Positions 7,120-13,310 of a stretch of DNA of 45,936 nucleotides are shown one piece after another; the stretch's first letter is position 1, and each line of letters starts with the position of its first letter. Where the stretch lies: positions 1-45,936 of IMG/VR virus record IMGVR_UViG_3300042945_001491. The stretch is one strand, 5' to 3'. The position numbers and the translations under genes are program-made. A model generated the notes under the pieces. The model ran no database searches. It saw nothing but the letters and a program-made list of their open reading frames with translations, and had not been told where the DNA came from. Origin of the DNA: a virus.

Positions 7120-7286
7120 GAGACTACTTCTGAAACTCGCATCACCGACTGGGGCCGATGGTCAGGACAAAGCTCCAGTGCCTTCATCCGTGCGGTGAAA
7201 GCATCTGGAGCAACGATGAAGAGATCATGAGTACCACCGTGACGCGTGTGCATCCGAACGCGATACTCAAAATCTTCCTGGATCAC
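7116..7286 (-). CDS. Small protein coupled to DNA polymerase, 56 aa
   Basis: GTG start overlapping the polA stop (GTGA). MIQEDFEYRVRMHTRHGGTH is followed by DLFIVAPDAFTARMKALELC and ends MRVSEVVS: a beta-beta-alpha-beta pattern of a small single-domain protein. Translational coupling to the polymerase suggests a replication-related role, but nothing identifies it. Confidence 0.65.
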   Translation of the reverse strand: MIQEDFEYRVRMHTRHGGTHDLFIVAPDAFTARMKALELCPDHRPQSVMRVSEVVS

Positions 7287-9109
7287 TTGGCCTCTTGCCA
7301 GCTATCCCCGACCTTAGCTTCAGCAAGCGGCGGAATCTCGCCCAACCAACGAGCTTCAGCTTCCTCCATCACGGTTTGCAGCTGGAGCGCCCAGGTGTCT
7401 GCGTGTTCTTCGCGGACGAGCAAGATGATTTCGTCATGCACCACGCCGGCCAAACGCACCACGTCCTCCCCGTCGGCGTGGAGTAGAGGCCACAGTTTGC
7501 CGAGAGTAAGTTTGAGGACTGCAGCACCTGCCCCTTGGATTGGAGTGTTGCAGCGCGTGGTGAGTTTATTGTGCTCACCCGGTAGAAACCGCCGCAAGCC
7601 CGAGATGCGTATGCGGATAGATGGATTGTCCTTAGCCGCATCAGCAGCGCGAGCATTTTGCTGCTGCCATTGGGAGATGCCTTTATATGCAGCGTGGAAC
7701 TTTTGCCGCACCTCCGCCGCCTCATCAAGATCCATCTGGATTCCGGTTGCGGCTGCGTAATTTCTGAGTCCTTTTGCGCCACTTCCGTATAACAATCCGA
7801 AGTTTGCCGATTTTGCGATCTGTCGTTGCTCTTTCGTAACCTCACCCGGCTCCACCCCATAAATCTGCACAGCAGTCATCGTATGCAGGTCTTCCCCCTG
7901 CTGGAACACCTGAGTCATTAAGTCATCCTGTGCTTCTGCCGCCGCAAGCCGCAACTCCATCTGCCCATAGTCAGCAACAACTAGTTTCCAACCAGTTGGA
8001 GCCTGTACTGCCAGACGAAAACGCGGATCACGCGGAATCTGCTGAAGATTTGGGGAAATACAACTCATCCTCCCAGTGTCAGCCCCAAGCTGCAAATAAC
8101 TGGCACGAATAAATCCATCAGCCGAGTAATTCTTCAACAAAGTTTCCGCCATCTGCCGCCGCTTCTCTACTTTTTTCCATCGCAAATAATCAGCCACAAC
8201 CTTGTGATCACCCACATATTCCTGGAGCGCCGAACGACTAGCACTGGGCTTCCCGTTCTTCATATCCATCGGTGGCTCACCAAGCAACGCGGTGAACTTC
8301 TTAAGTAACTGCGCAGGACTGTTTAAGTTAAAAACATTGGGGTCCGGCTTCTTACCTTTAGGCCCTGGCTTTGTTTGGTACAGCAACTTACCATCTAACC
8401 CCCTATAGAGCTTGTGTTCTAGCGGAAGTGCAGCATCAAAATCCTCAATAAACTTCTCACCAACCTCGACATTTTCAATATCCAAGTCTTCAATTAGCTG
8501 CTCCAGCATTTTCTTATCGAACGGCAATCCTGTGCGCCAAAGCTGCGCCATTGCGGGAAGCGCCTTGCACTCAAGCTCCCACGCTGGCATCAACGCACCA
8601 GTCGCCATCCGCTTAGTGATTTGTTCCCACAGCTGGGTCAACACCACCACATCTTTAGCCGCATATTCGATCTGCTCCACGCGCAGATCAGCCGACCAAT
8701 CGCTCTTCTGCTCTTCCTTGGAGATGTCTTGGCCAAGGTAGCGATGCACAACGTGCTGGAGCCCGTGCTTCAAGTTCGGCAGGCCATTCGTCAGGATCCG
8801 GCTAGCCAACATCGAGCAATAAATCTTGCCCTCGGGATAGATCTCGTGCTCCTGCAACCAACCGAGGTCAAACACCGCATTGTGCGCCAGCCACTGCCTT
8901 GGAACGCTGCAGAACTCTTCGAGCGTGATCCAGTCCTCATCGCTGAAGCTCCAGCAGTCAAGAACCACGGGATCCTTCCCAAAGGTGGCCAACTGCAAAA
9001 GCCGAAGGCCACCGAACTTCGGCTGAAGCCCGGTGGTCTCAACGTCAAACGCGACGAAACTTGCGTCATCGAGCGTGGAGAGGTGCTCGATGCCTTGAAG
9101 GATTTTCAT
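7283..9109 (-). CDS. polA: DNA polymerase, family A with 3'-5' exonuclease, 608 aa
   Basis: Phage replicative polymerase of the Pol I family. The DEDDy exonuclease is complete: ExoI DVETTGL (D22, E24), ExoII HNAVFD (N77, D81) and ExoIII YAAKD (Y149, D153). Polymerase motif A is VVADYGQMELR (D380, E385), motif B is RQIAKSANFGLLYG (R429, K433, F437, Y441) and motif C is VHDE (557-560). The residue equivalent to E. coli Pol I position 762 is Phe (F437). There is no 5'-3' nuclease domain. It sits in the minus-strand operon with the PrimPol-helicase, and ends overlapping a small gene. Confidence 0.97.
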   Translation of the reverse strand: MKILQGIEHLSTLDDASFVAFDVETTGLQPKFGGLRLLQLATFGKDPVVLDCWSFSDEDWITLEEFCSVPRQWLAHNAVFDLGWLQEHEIYPEGKIYCSMLASRILTNGLPNLKHGLQHVVHRYLGQDISKEEQKSDWSADLRVEQIEYAAKDVVVLTQLWEQITKRMATGALMPAWELECKALPAMAQLWRTGLPFDKKMLEQLIEDLDIENVEVGEKFIEDFDAALPLEHKLYRGLDGKLLYQTKPGPKGKKPDPNVFNLNSPAQLLKKFTALLGEPPMDMKNGKPSASRSALQEYVGDHKVVADYLRWKKVEKRRQMAETLLKNYSADGFIRASYLQLGADTGRMSCISPNLQQIPRDPRFRLAVQAPTGWKLVVADYGQMELRLAAAEAQDDLMTQVFQQGEDLHTMTAVQIYGVEPGEVTKEQRQIAKSANFGLLYGSGAKGLRNYAAATGIQMDLDEAAEVRQKFHAAYKGISQWQQQNARAADAAKDNPSIRIRISGLRRFLPGEHNKLTTRCNTPIQGAGAAVLKLTLGKLWPLLHADGEDVVRLAGVVHDEIILLVREEHADTWALQLQTVMEEAEARWLGEIPPLAEAKVGDSWQEAK

Positions 9110-9131
9110 GCCTGGTAGGGCGTGTACCCTA

Positions 9132-9407
9132 CTACTCTAGCAGGCTGTCAACCTCCCTGGCGGAACAGAGCACAGCCGCCGCGAGTGTCCCACCCTCGGG
9201 AAACCCAAGCAAACATCGCGCCTTCCAATGAATGCAGTTCTTGCATGGACCCCCATCCGGCTGGGGCTTGTACCCCTTACGCAGCCGCTCCATCCGCTCC
9301 TCTTCCCGCCCAGCGGGACTGGTCCGATAACACTTCATGCACAGCACTGGGTTAGTCGTTTGCGTCCCACAGCCTTGGCACGCCCTGCTGTTAATCGTGA
9401 TGGCCAT
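9132..9407 (-). CDS. Zinc-finger-type Cys-rich protein, 91 aa
   Basis: N-terminal CQGCGT...VLCMKC is a likely zinc knuckle (two CxxC pairs, residues ~10-26). The C-terminal block CKNCIHWKARCLLGFPEGGT ... C (residues ~56-87) has the same Cys/His/Trp spacing as the end of the next gene upstream (9407-9910), so the two share a small module. The TAATG overlap couples it to that gene. A nucleic-acid or protein binding role is inferred only from the zinc-binding pattern. Confidence 0.7.
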   Translation of the reverse strand: MAITINSRACQGCGTQTTNPVLCMKCYRTSPAGREEERMERLRKGYKPQPDGGPCKNCIHWKARCLLGFPEGGTLAAAVLCSAREVDSLLE

Positions 9408-9910
9408 TACTCATCAACTTGATAAAAGGAACATTCGATGGCAAAAGTCCCACCAGCTTCCGGAACATCCAAGCTGCACTTCTTTTGCCACCAGTGCGCA
9501 CAATCCCGACAAGTAATTTTCGTGCTGCGGATAATTGGCACCGCCACTGAAGCTTTTACTTGTGCAGCTCGCCGTGGAAGTTCCGGCCACAGATCCTTGT
9601 ACGCCCTTCCTGTCCTGATTTGACTGACTGACTGTGGCACTACACCAAGCAAGCGAGCCAGCTTCACGTTGTCCCGCTGATCCGTAAGGATCAACTTGAC
9701 CTCTTCCGGCGTCAGCTTCCTTGTCTCCAGTGGTTTGTTGTCCGACTTATGCGTTGGAACAACTTCCCGCTTGAGTTTCTTGTCGTAGTAAACATTCCAT
9801 CTGTACCCACAACATTTACACCGGAAGCGATACGAGCGAATTGTCGACCCATTCCTCCAGTTGTACGTGTTGATGATTCTGCGAAAACTGTGAGTGCAAT
9901 AGTTAGCCAT
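9407..9910 (-). CDS. Zinc-ribbon / HTH / Cys-module protein, 167 aa
   Basis: Three parts: an N-terminal domain with a CKCCGYRW knuckle (residues ~32-38) preceded by a Cys/His pair near the start (C5, H7); a central HTH-like segment (LTPEEVKLILTDQRDNVKLA, then RLLGVVPQSVSQIRTG; ~66-102) similar to HTH segments used by HNH-linked phage proteins; and a C-terminal CRDCAHWWQKKC ... PEAGGT ... C module also found in the next gene. Probably a DNA-binding regulator; the target is unknown. Confidence 0.7.
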   Translation of the reverse strand: MANYCTHSFRRIINTYNWRNGSTIRSYRFRCKCCGYRWNVYYDKKLKREVVPTHKSDNKPLETRKLTPEEVKLILTDQRDNVKLARLLGVVPQSVSQIRTGRAYKDLWPELPRRAAQVKASVAVPIIRSTKITCRDCAHWWQKKCSLDVPEAGGTFAIECSFYQVDE

Positions 9911-10067
9911 TCCAGTGCCGAATAACTCCTGCGCAAATGAAAATGTTTGTGGTCATGTAGGCAAGCAGGATACAAAAACGCACCAGTGCAACCTGATCAG
10001 CGATCCGATTGTGCTGGTGCGCCTTCTCGCCCAACGCCTTGGCGACAATCCGCCACCAGTACCTCAT
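9903..10067 (-). CDS. Small single-pass membrane protein, 54 aa
   Basis: Starts MRYWWRIVAKALGEKAHQHN with a basic aromatic N-terminus, then one TM helix (VRFCILLAYMTTNIFICAGVI). ATGA overlap with the DUF3310 gene upstream and an 8-base overlap with the zinc-ribbon gene downstream strongly support it. Role unknown; it might act on the host membrane or as a superinfection factor. Confidence 0.68.
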   Translation of the reverse strand: MRYWWRIVAKALGEKAHQHNRIADQVALVRFCILLAYMTTNIFICAGVIRHWNG

Positions 10068-10306
10068 CGGTTCTGGTAGGGCTCCGTTGCCAAAGTGTTA
10101 ATCAAGCGGTTCAGATACCAGCGGGCTTTGCAGAAATCTTCGTAAGGATCTTTTTTCAGCCACGCCCGACTGACGTATTTAATGACCTGCCACTGCAAGC
10201 CACCAACTACAGCATCTGGAGCGTGCCTTACCCAATCCTCGATCACGTCGATTACCTCGACGCTTCCAGCCGTGTAATGACTGGGCTGATTTACTGGATC
10301 GCTCAT
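10064..10306 (-). CDS. DUF3310 (SaV-like) protein, 80 aa
   Basis: The motif VNQPSHYTAGSVEVIDVIED near the start and the helix KYVSRAWLKKDPYEDFCKA mark the small DUF3310 phage family, seen next to nucleotide-metabolism genes. It overlaps the dCTP deaminase-like gene by 4 bases (10303-10306), so the two are likely co-translated. Biochemical role of the family is not established. Confidence 0.88.
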   Translation of the reverse strand: MSDPVNQPSHYTAGSVEVIDVIEDWVRHAPDAVVGGLQWQVIKYVSRAWLKKDPYEDFCKARWYLNRLINTLATEPYQNR

Positions 10307-10815
10307 CCTTTAGAAGCTTGAACAGCAGTGTCGCCGTGATAGCGACCAGTAACCGAGTAGCTTTTGCCGGGCAGCATCGACATTTTGTGGAACACAATCT
10401 GTGCGATACGCATACCGGGCCAAAGCGGAACAGCGTGCAAGGATCTAGCGTTTTGAAGTTCTAGCGTTAGCCGCCCTTTGTACCCGGGGTCGATGTACCC
10501 GGCAAGAAGATGCTCAATCCCCTCCCTGGCACGACTCGACTTAAGCGCCAGCTGCCCAGCGACACAATCCGGGAGGTCGAACTCCTCCAACGTCTCCGCG
10601 AGCACGAATTCATGCGGCTGGAGCATGAACGGATCTTCCTTCGTATGCCCAGCAATGCTGAAAGGAAGTAAAGCAGGAACCTTCGGCTCTTCTACCAGCA
10701 GATTCTCACCGAGTCTCACATCGAGACTGGCGGGATTCACCAACTCCTGGAGAAACGGCGAGACCAAGCCCCGCCGCGCCAGGTTGTGGATCTCATGATC
10801 ACACAAGATCGCCAT
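10303..10815 (-). CDS. dcd: dCTP deaminase / dUTPase superfamily protein, 170 aa
   Basis: Nucleotide pool enzyme that would make dUMP/dUTP precursors for dTTP and keep uracil low. Visible signatures: NPASLDVRLG (residues ~27-36), LALKSSRAREGIEH (~88-101), AGYIDPGYKGRLTLELQN (~105-122; the LEL Glu corresponds to the deaminase catalytic Glu) and WPGMRIAQIVF (~132-142). The length fits trimeric Dcd better than plain dUTPase. Deaminase versus dUTPase activity cannot be settled by reading alone. Confidence 0.85.
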   Translation of the reverse strand: MAILCDHEIHNLARRGLVSPFLQELVNPASLDVRLGENLLVEEPKVPALLPFSIAGHTKEDPFMLQPHEFVLAETLEEFDLPDCVAGQLALKSSRAREGIEHLLAGYIDPGYKGRLTLELQNARSLHAVPLWPGMRIAQIVFHKMSMLPGKSYSVTGRYHGDTAVQASKG

Positions 10816-11225
10816 CAGTCAGCCACCACAACGGCAGCAGGCTGCTGGAGCTGAACGTTTTTCCACGTCTTGCCCCACTTGATGCAGTTAATTGTGGTGA
10901 CGTGAACGCCAAATTCGCGGGCAATCTTGGCCACAGACTTCCCACCATCAGCCAACTGGCGCTTGATTTCCAGCACCTTGGCCTCCGTCAGCACCGCCAC
11001 CCCACGCTTGCCCTTGCGGCTGGACTTACGAGTCTTACTTTGAGACTTGACCTTTTGTACGTCTGATGTACGTACAAGCTTCTCGCCAACGGGCAGGGGG
11101 ATGGTCTGCTTGGGCTTGGTCAGATCCAGCTGAACGTGCTGGGACGTTTCCAAAGCAAAGCGTGCTGCTTCGAGTGCTTTGGAGATTTGATCGAACTGGG
11201 ATTCAGAGAGGACGTACATGCTCAT
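10815..11225 (-). CDS. HTH DNA-binding protein, 136 aa
   Basis: A helical N-terminus (~5-30), a basic linker (SQSKTRKSSRKGKRG, ~62-75), then a C-terminal HTH (LTEAKVLEIKRQLADG, SVAKIAREFGVHVTTINCIK; ~79-118) ending GKTWKNV, the form often linked to HNH enzymes or phage regulators. Stop and start with the dcd gene overlap. It has a 33-base gap upstream. Likely a regulator; operator unknown. Confidence 0.75.
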   Translation of the reverse strand: MSMYVLSESQFDQISKALEAARFALETSQHVQLDLTKPKQTIPLPVGEKLVRTSDVQKVKSQSKTRKSSRKGKRGVAVLTEAKVLEIKRQLADGGKSVAKIAREFGVHVTTINCIKWGKTWKNVQLQQPAAVVVAD

Positions 11226-11258
11226 GAGTAAGAACGGGTGCAGTGTAGTAGGGGATGG

Positions 11259-11516
11259 TCAGTTTTGAAGCTCCAGCTTGATGGCTGCCTGGAAATAGCC
11301 GGCCACCTTGAGGCGGCGGTAAACAGAACCGCCCTCCTCGCTTTGCTTGTTTTCGATGGCGTCGTAATCACGACGGGCTTCCTCCAGGGAAGCCATGGTC
11401 TCGATATTGAGCATGTTCAGCTCGCTATCGGACAGCTCGGACAACTTATCGAGGTACACCAGCTTCCCGCCCAGCAGATAGGAGCGGTAGAAGGGCACCA
11501 TTGAAGTTTCAGTCAT
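11259..11516 (-). CDS. Hypothetical protein, 85 aa
   Basis: I chose the ATG at 11516 (MTETSMVPFYRSYLLGGKLV) because it follows the upstream stop at 11533 by 16 bases; a longer frame exists but would overlap that gene. Acidic helical middle (KLSELSDSELNMLN, then a long helix EEARRDYDAIENKQSEEG) and a hydrophobic/basic end. No family recognised. Confidence 0.65.
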   Translation of the reverse strand: MTETSMVPFYRSYLLGGKLVYLDKLSELSDSELNMLNIETMASLEEARRDYDAIENKQSEEGGSVYRRLKVAGYFQAAIKLELQN

Positions 11517-11532
11517 TCGTGTTGGATCAAGT

Positions 11533-11718
11533 TCAGCCGAAGTAGAGGCGGCGCTTCTCTTCGACCCAGGCATCGTACTCAGCAGGATCAGCAAACCTGT
11601 GCTTAAACACGTCCGGCACTTGCGTTGAGGGCTTGCGTGGGACGTTGCGAAGCTCCCGCAAGTCGTTGTTGTTGTACCCCCTGGATTGGCGGTAGTAGTC
11701 GGCGTACCAGTCAGTCAT
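11533..11718 (-). CDS. Hypothetical protein, 61 aa
   Basis: Starts MTDWYADYYRQSRGYNNNDL, rich in Tyr and Asn, and ends AWVEEKRRLYFG. ATGA overlap with the gene upstream. No domain recognised; tight spacing in the operon is the main support. Confidence 0.65.
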   Translation of the reverse strand: MTDWYADYYRQSRGYNNNDLRELRNVPRKPSTQVPDVFKHRFADPAEYDAWVEEKRRLYFG

Positions 11719-12041
11719 GCGAAGTAGTTGGGATCTTGCTGGCGTATCCGGGTGAGATCCGTGAGTCTCAACTTGAGAATCTCGTGGATCGCCAACTGTG
11801 CAAGTCGGGTGGAGCTGATGGTGTCGCTGGTGGCGAACACGTAGATGAGGTGACGGTAAAGCTGGGTCAAGGTGCGAACCCGGACCCAGTGCGTATCCCC
11901 CGGTATGGGCTCTAGACCTACTTCCCAGTCGTCGTAGTCGTCCTGGTTACGTAGGTCACGAGCTTCAGACGTCCCAATCAGACGTGTCGAGTGGAGTCCA
12001 GTCGTCGACCCGATCTGTGAGCATGGCCCGGAGTTCGGCAT
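11715..12041 (-). CDS. Hypothetical protein, up to 108 aa (start uncertain)
   Basis: The reading frame opens at an ATG 77 bases inside the upstream gene. The first ~25 residues look like read-through of that overlap, and the convincing part begins around ARDLRNQDDYDDWEVGLEPI (residue ~27). The rest holds a helical region (TLTQLYRHLIYVFATSD) and a basic helix (HEILKLRLTDLTRIRQQ). No ATG or GTG sits at a better place; a rare start near 11980 is possible. No domain recognised. Confidence 0.6.
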   Translation of the reverse strand: MPNSGPCSQIGSTTGLHSTRLIGTSEARDLRNQDDYDDWEVGLEPIPGDTHWVRVRTLTQLYRHLIYVFATSDTISSTRLAQLAIHEILKLRLTDLTRIRQQDPNYFA

Positions 12042-12222
12042 CTGTAGCTGGAATCAAGTCTTCATCTGAAAAGTAGAGGGTGCCTCGGCACAGGGCAGGC
12101 CCCCACTCGGCTGGCTCGAAGGCGGTCTGCGCATAGCGCACCACCATGTCGTCAACAACGGCATCGACCACAAGATGGTCGCCTTCAAAGCGCAACTCTT
12201 CAATGCTTTGTACCTGGCTCAC
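11965..12222 (-). CDS. Hypothetical acidic protein, 85 aa
   Basis: The GTG at 12222 has an excellent Shine-Dalgarno (AGGAGGTC) just upstream and overlaps the preceding stop (GTGA), so I prefer it over the longer frame to 12276. The product begins MSQVQSIEELRFEGDHLVVD and contains beta strands and TDRVDDWTPLDTSDWDV at the end. Acidic, soluble, function unknown. Confidence 0.68.
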   Translation of the reverse strand: MSQVQSIEELRFEGDHLVVDAVVDDMVVRYAQTAFEPAEWGPALCRGTLYFSDEDLIPATDAELRAMLTDRVDDWTPLDTSDWDV

Positions 12223-12461
12223 TTGACCTCCTGTGCAGTTTCGCTGGGAAGCAGGGACTCCATCCACTGATCCCACGACATTTTCAAGAATTGCTCCAGC
12301 TCAACCAAGCGCTCCAGCTGCTTCTCTTCGTAGTTGGTGTTGAGACCAAGCCCTTGGTAGCGGATGATCTGCACCTGGAGCGAGTGCCTGGCATGGCCGA
12401 CGGCGTAGTACCAAGGGCTTAGGTCGGTGTTGGAGACCTTGGCTTGGAATGGTTCGTACAT
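12219..12461 (-). CDS. Hypothetical protein, 80 aa
   Basis: Starts MYEPFQAKVSNTDLSPWYYA, with two predicted helices (HARHSLQVQIIRYQGLG and YEEKQLERLVELEQFLKMS). Coupled to the next gene by GTGA. No family known to me. The 220 bases upstream carry no gene on this strand. Confidence 0.65.
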   Translation of the reverse strand: MYEPFQAKVSNTDLSPWYYAVGHARHSLQVQIIRYQGLGLNTNYEEKQLERLVELEQFLKMSWDQWMESLLPSETAQEVK

Positions 12462-12681
12462 TGTTAATCAGTAATGGAGGGCTCGCCTTGGCGGGCTTGC
12501 CCTTAGTGTTGCACAGAAACAGCCCGACCGCAAGGCCGAGCTGTTGCTTTTCTTCACAACCGCAGCGGCTTGGAGCTGGCTACGCTTTCGCCCTAGACCT
12601 TTTTTCGAGGGCTAGGCGGTCCAGTAGCAGCCGGCTGCGGGAAAAAAGGTGGGCACCGCGTGAGGACCCACCACCGGCTAC
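12462..12681. other. Intergenic stretch with hairpins and a TTAGTGTTGCACAG element
   Basis: About 220 bases without a convincing gene. It contains a TTAGTGTTGCACAG word (12503-12516) like the leaders at 19192 and 19828, a minus-strand RNA hairpin (12519-12545) and a weaker hairpin near 12592-12611 (GCCCTAGA/TCGAGGGC). It probably holds the terminator of the small gene at 12682 and a promoter for 12461 and beyond. Confidence 0.4.
12519..12545 (-). terminator. Possible terminator hairpin after the 55-aa gene
   Basis: In minus-strand RNA ACAGCTCGGCC pairs with GGTCGGGCTGT (11 pairs, two GU, loop TTGC). The following T-rich tract is weak, so termination efficiency is uncertain. Confidence 0.4.
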
Positions 12682-12849
12682 CTATTCAGGCAGCGGGATC
12701 AGCTGCCACTGCACCACGTCGCCGTCGAAGTCTTCCCATGTGTCGCAGTTAGTCCAGCCACCTGCACACATCGGGTGGTGCATGGCCGGATACCAGTCGG
12801 AATCCACTTCCTTGACCCAGTACCAGCGTTCTGGAATTCGATCAGTCAT
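12682..12849 (-). CDS. Trp-rich hypothetical protein, 55 aa
   Basis: MTDRIPERWYWVKEVDSDWY, then HHPMCAGGWTNCDTWEDF and an end VVQWQLIPLPE: six Trp and two Cys in 55 residues. This pattern is clearly protein-like. It stands alone, with its own upstream region full of inverted repeats (12850-12952) and a hairpin after it, so it seems to be regulated separately. No domain recognised. Confidence 0.68.
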   Translation of the reverse strand: MTDRIPERWYWVKEVDSDWYPAMHHPMCAGGWTNCDTWEDFDGDVVQWQLIPLPE

Positions 12850-12850
12850 T

Positions 12851-12952
12851 ACATAAAAATTTTTATGTTAGGTACGAAAGCTAGTCGTACCAGGGGATTT
12901 GGGGTGGATGGCCCAAGCGTAAGACGCCTCAAGGACGTACAGAGGCTTGGGC
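12851..12952 (-). promoter_or_regulatory. Cluster of three inverted repeats upstream of the 55-aa gene
   Basis: Perfect 18-base palindrome ACATAAAAATTTTTATGT (12851-12868) two bases from the start codon; a 7-bp stem GGTACGA/TCGTACC (12871-12891); and a stem GCCCAAGC/GCTTGGGC (12911-12918 / 12945-12952) with an inner GCCTC/GAGGC. This could be operators, or a structured 5' leader that hides the start codon. Confidence 0.6.
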
Positions 12953-12968
12953 TCTATCGCATCAGATT

Positions 12969-13310
12969 CTACTCTTGCACACCTAAGGCTTCTGGCTCGT
13001 ATTGCGTGAGGACGCAAACGTCAGCGCCTTGGCGGAGAGCCGTGCCAACGATGTAGGCGAACTGCTTCGGGGCGTCGTCGGACTCCTCGATCTGGTACTC
13101 CTCCACCTCGTAGGCCATGCCCTTGCGGTACCAGGAGACCCGGACCACGGCGAGCAGCTCGTAGGGGATGTCACCGACGTTGTACCCCAAGGTGGGCTTC
13201 CTAGGGCGTTTCGGCTGGGGCGGTTCCGGCTTCACTGGATCTCTCCAAAACACCCACGCAGCAACCCGCATGAGCCCTAGGAAAAAGTTAGGCGGGGTGA
13301 ACTGGCCCAT
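12969..13310 (-). CDS. Hypothetical protein, 113 aa
   Basis: The ATG at 13310 overlaps the primase-helicase stop (TGATG), which is why I prefer it over a GTG three codons earlier. The N-terminus has a hydrophobic stretch (FFLGLMRVAAWVFW) that may be a membrane anchor, then a Pro/Arg-rich linker (KPEPPQPKRPRKP), then a beta-rich domain (IPYELLAVVRVSWYRKGMAY and QFAYIVGTAL). Function unknown. Confidence 0.68.
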   Translation of the reverse strand: MGQFTPPNFFLGLMRVAAWVFWRDPVKPEPPQPKRPRKPTLGYNVGDIPYELLAVVRVSWYRKGMAYEVEEYQIEESDDAPKQFAYIVGTALRQGADVCVLTQYEPEALGVQE

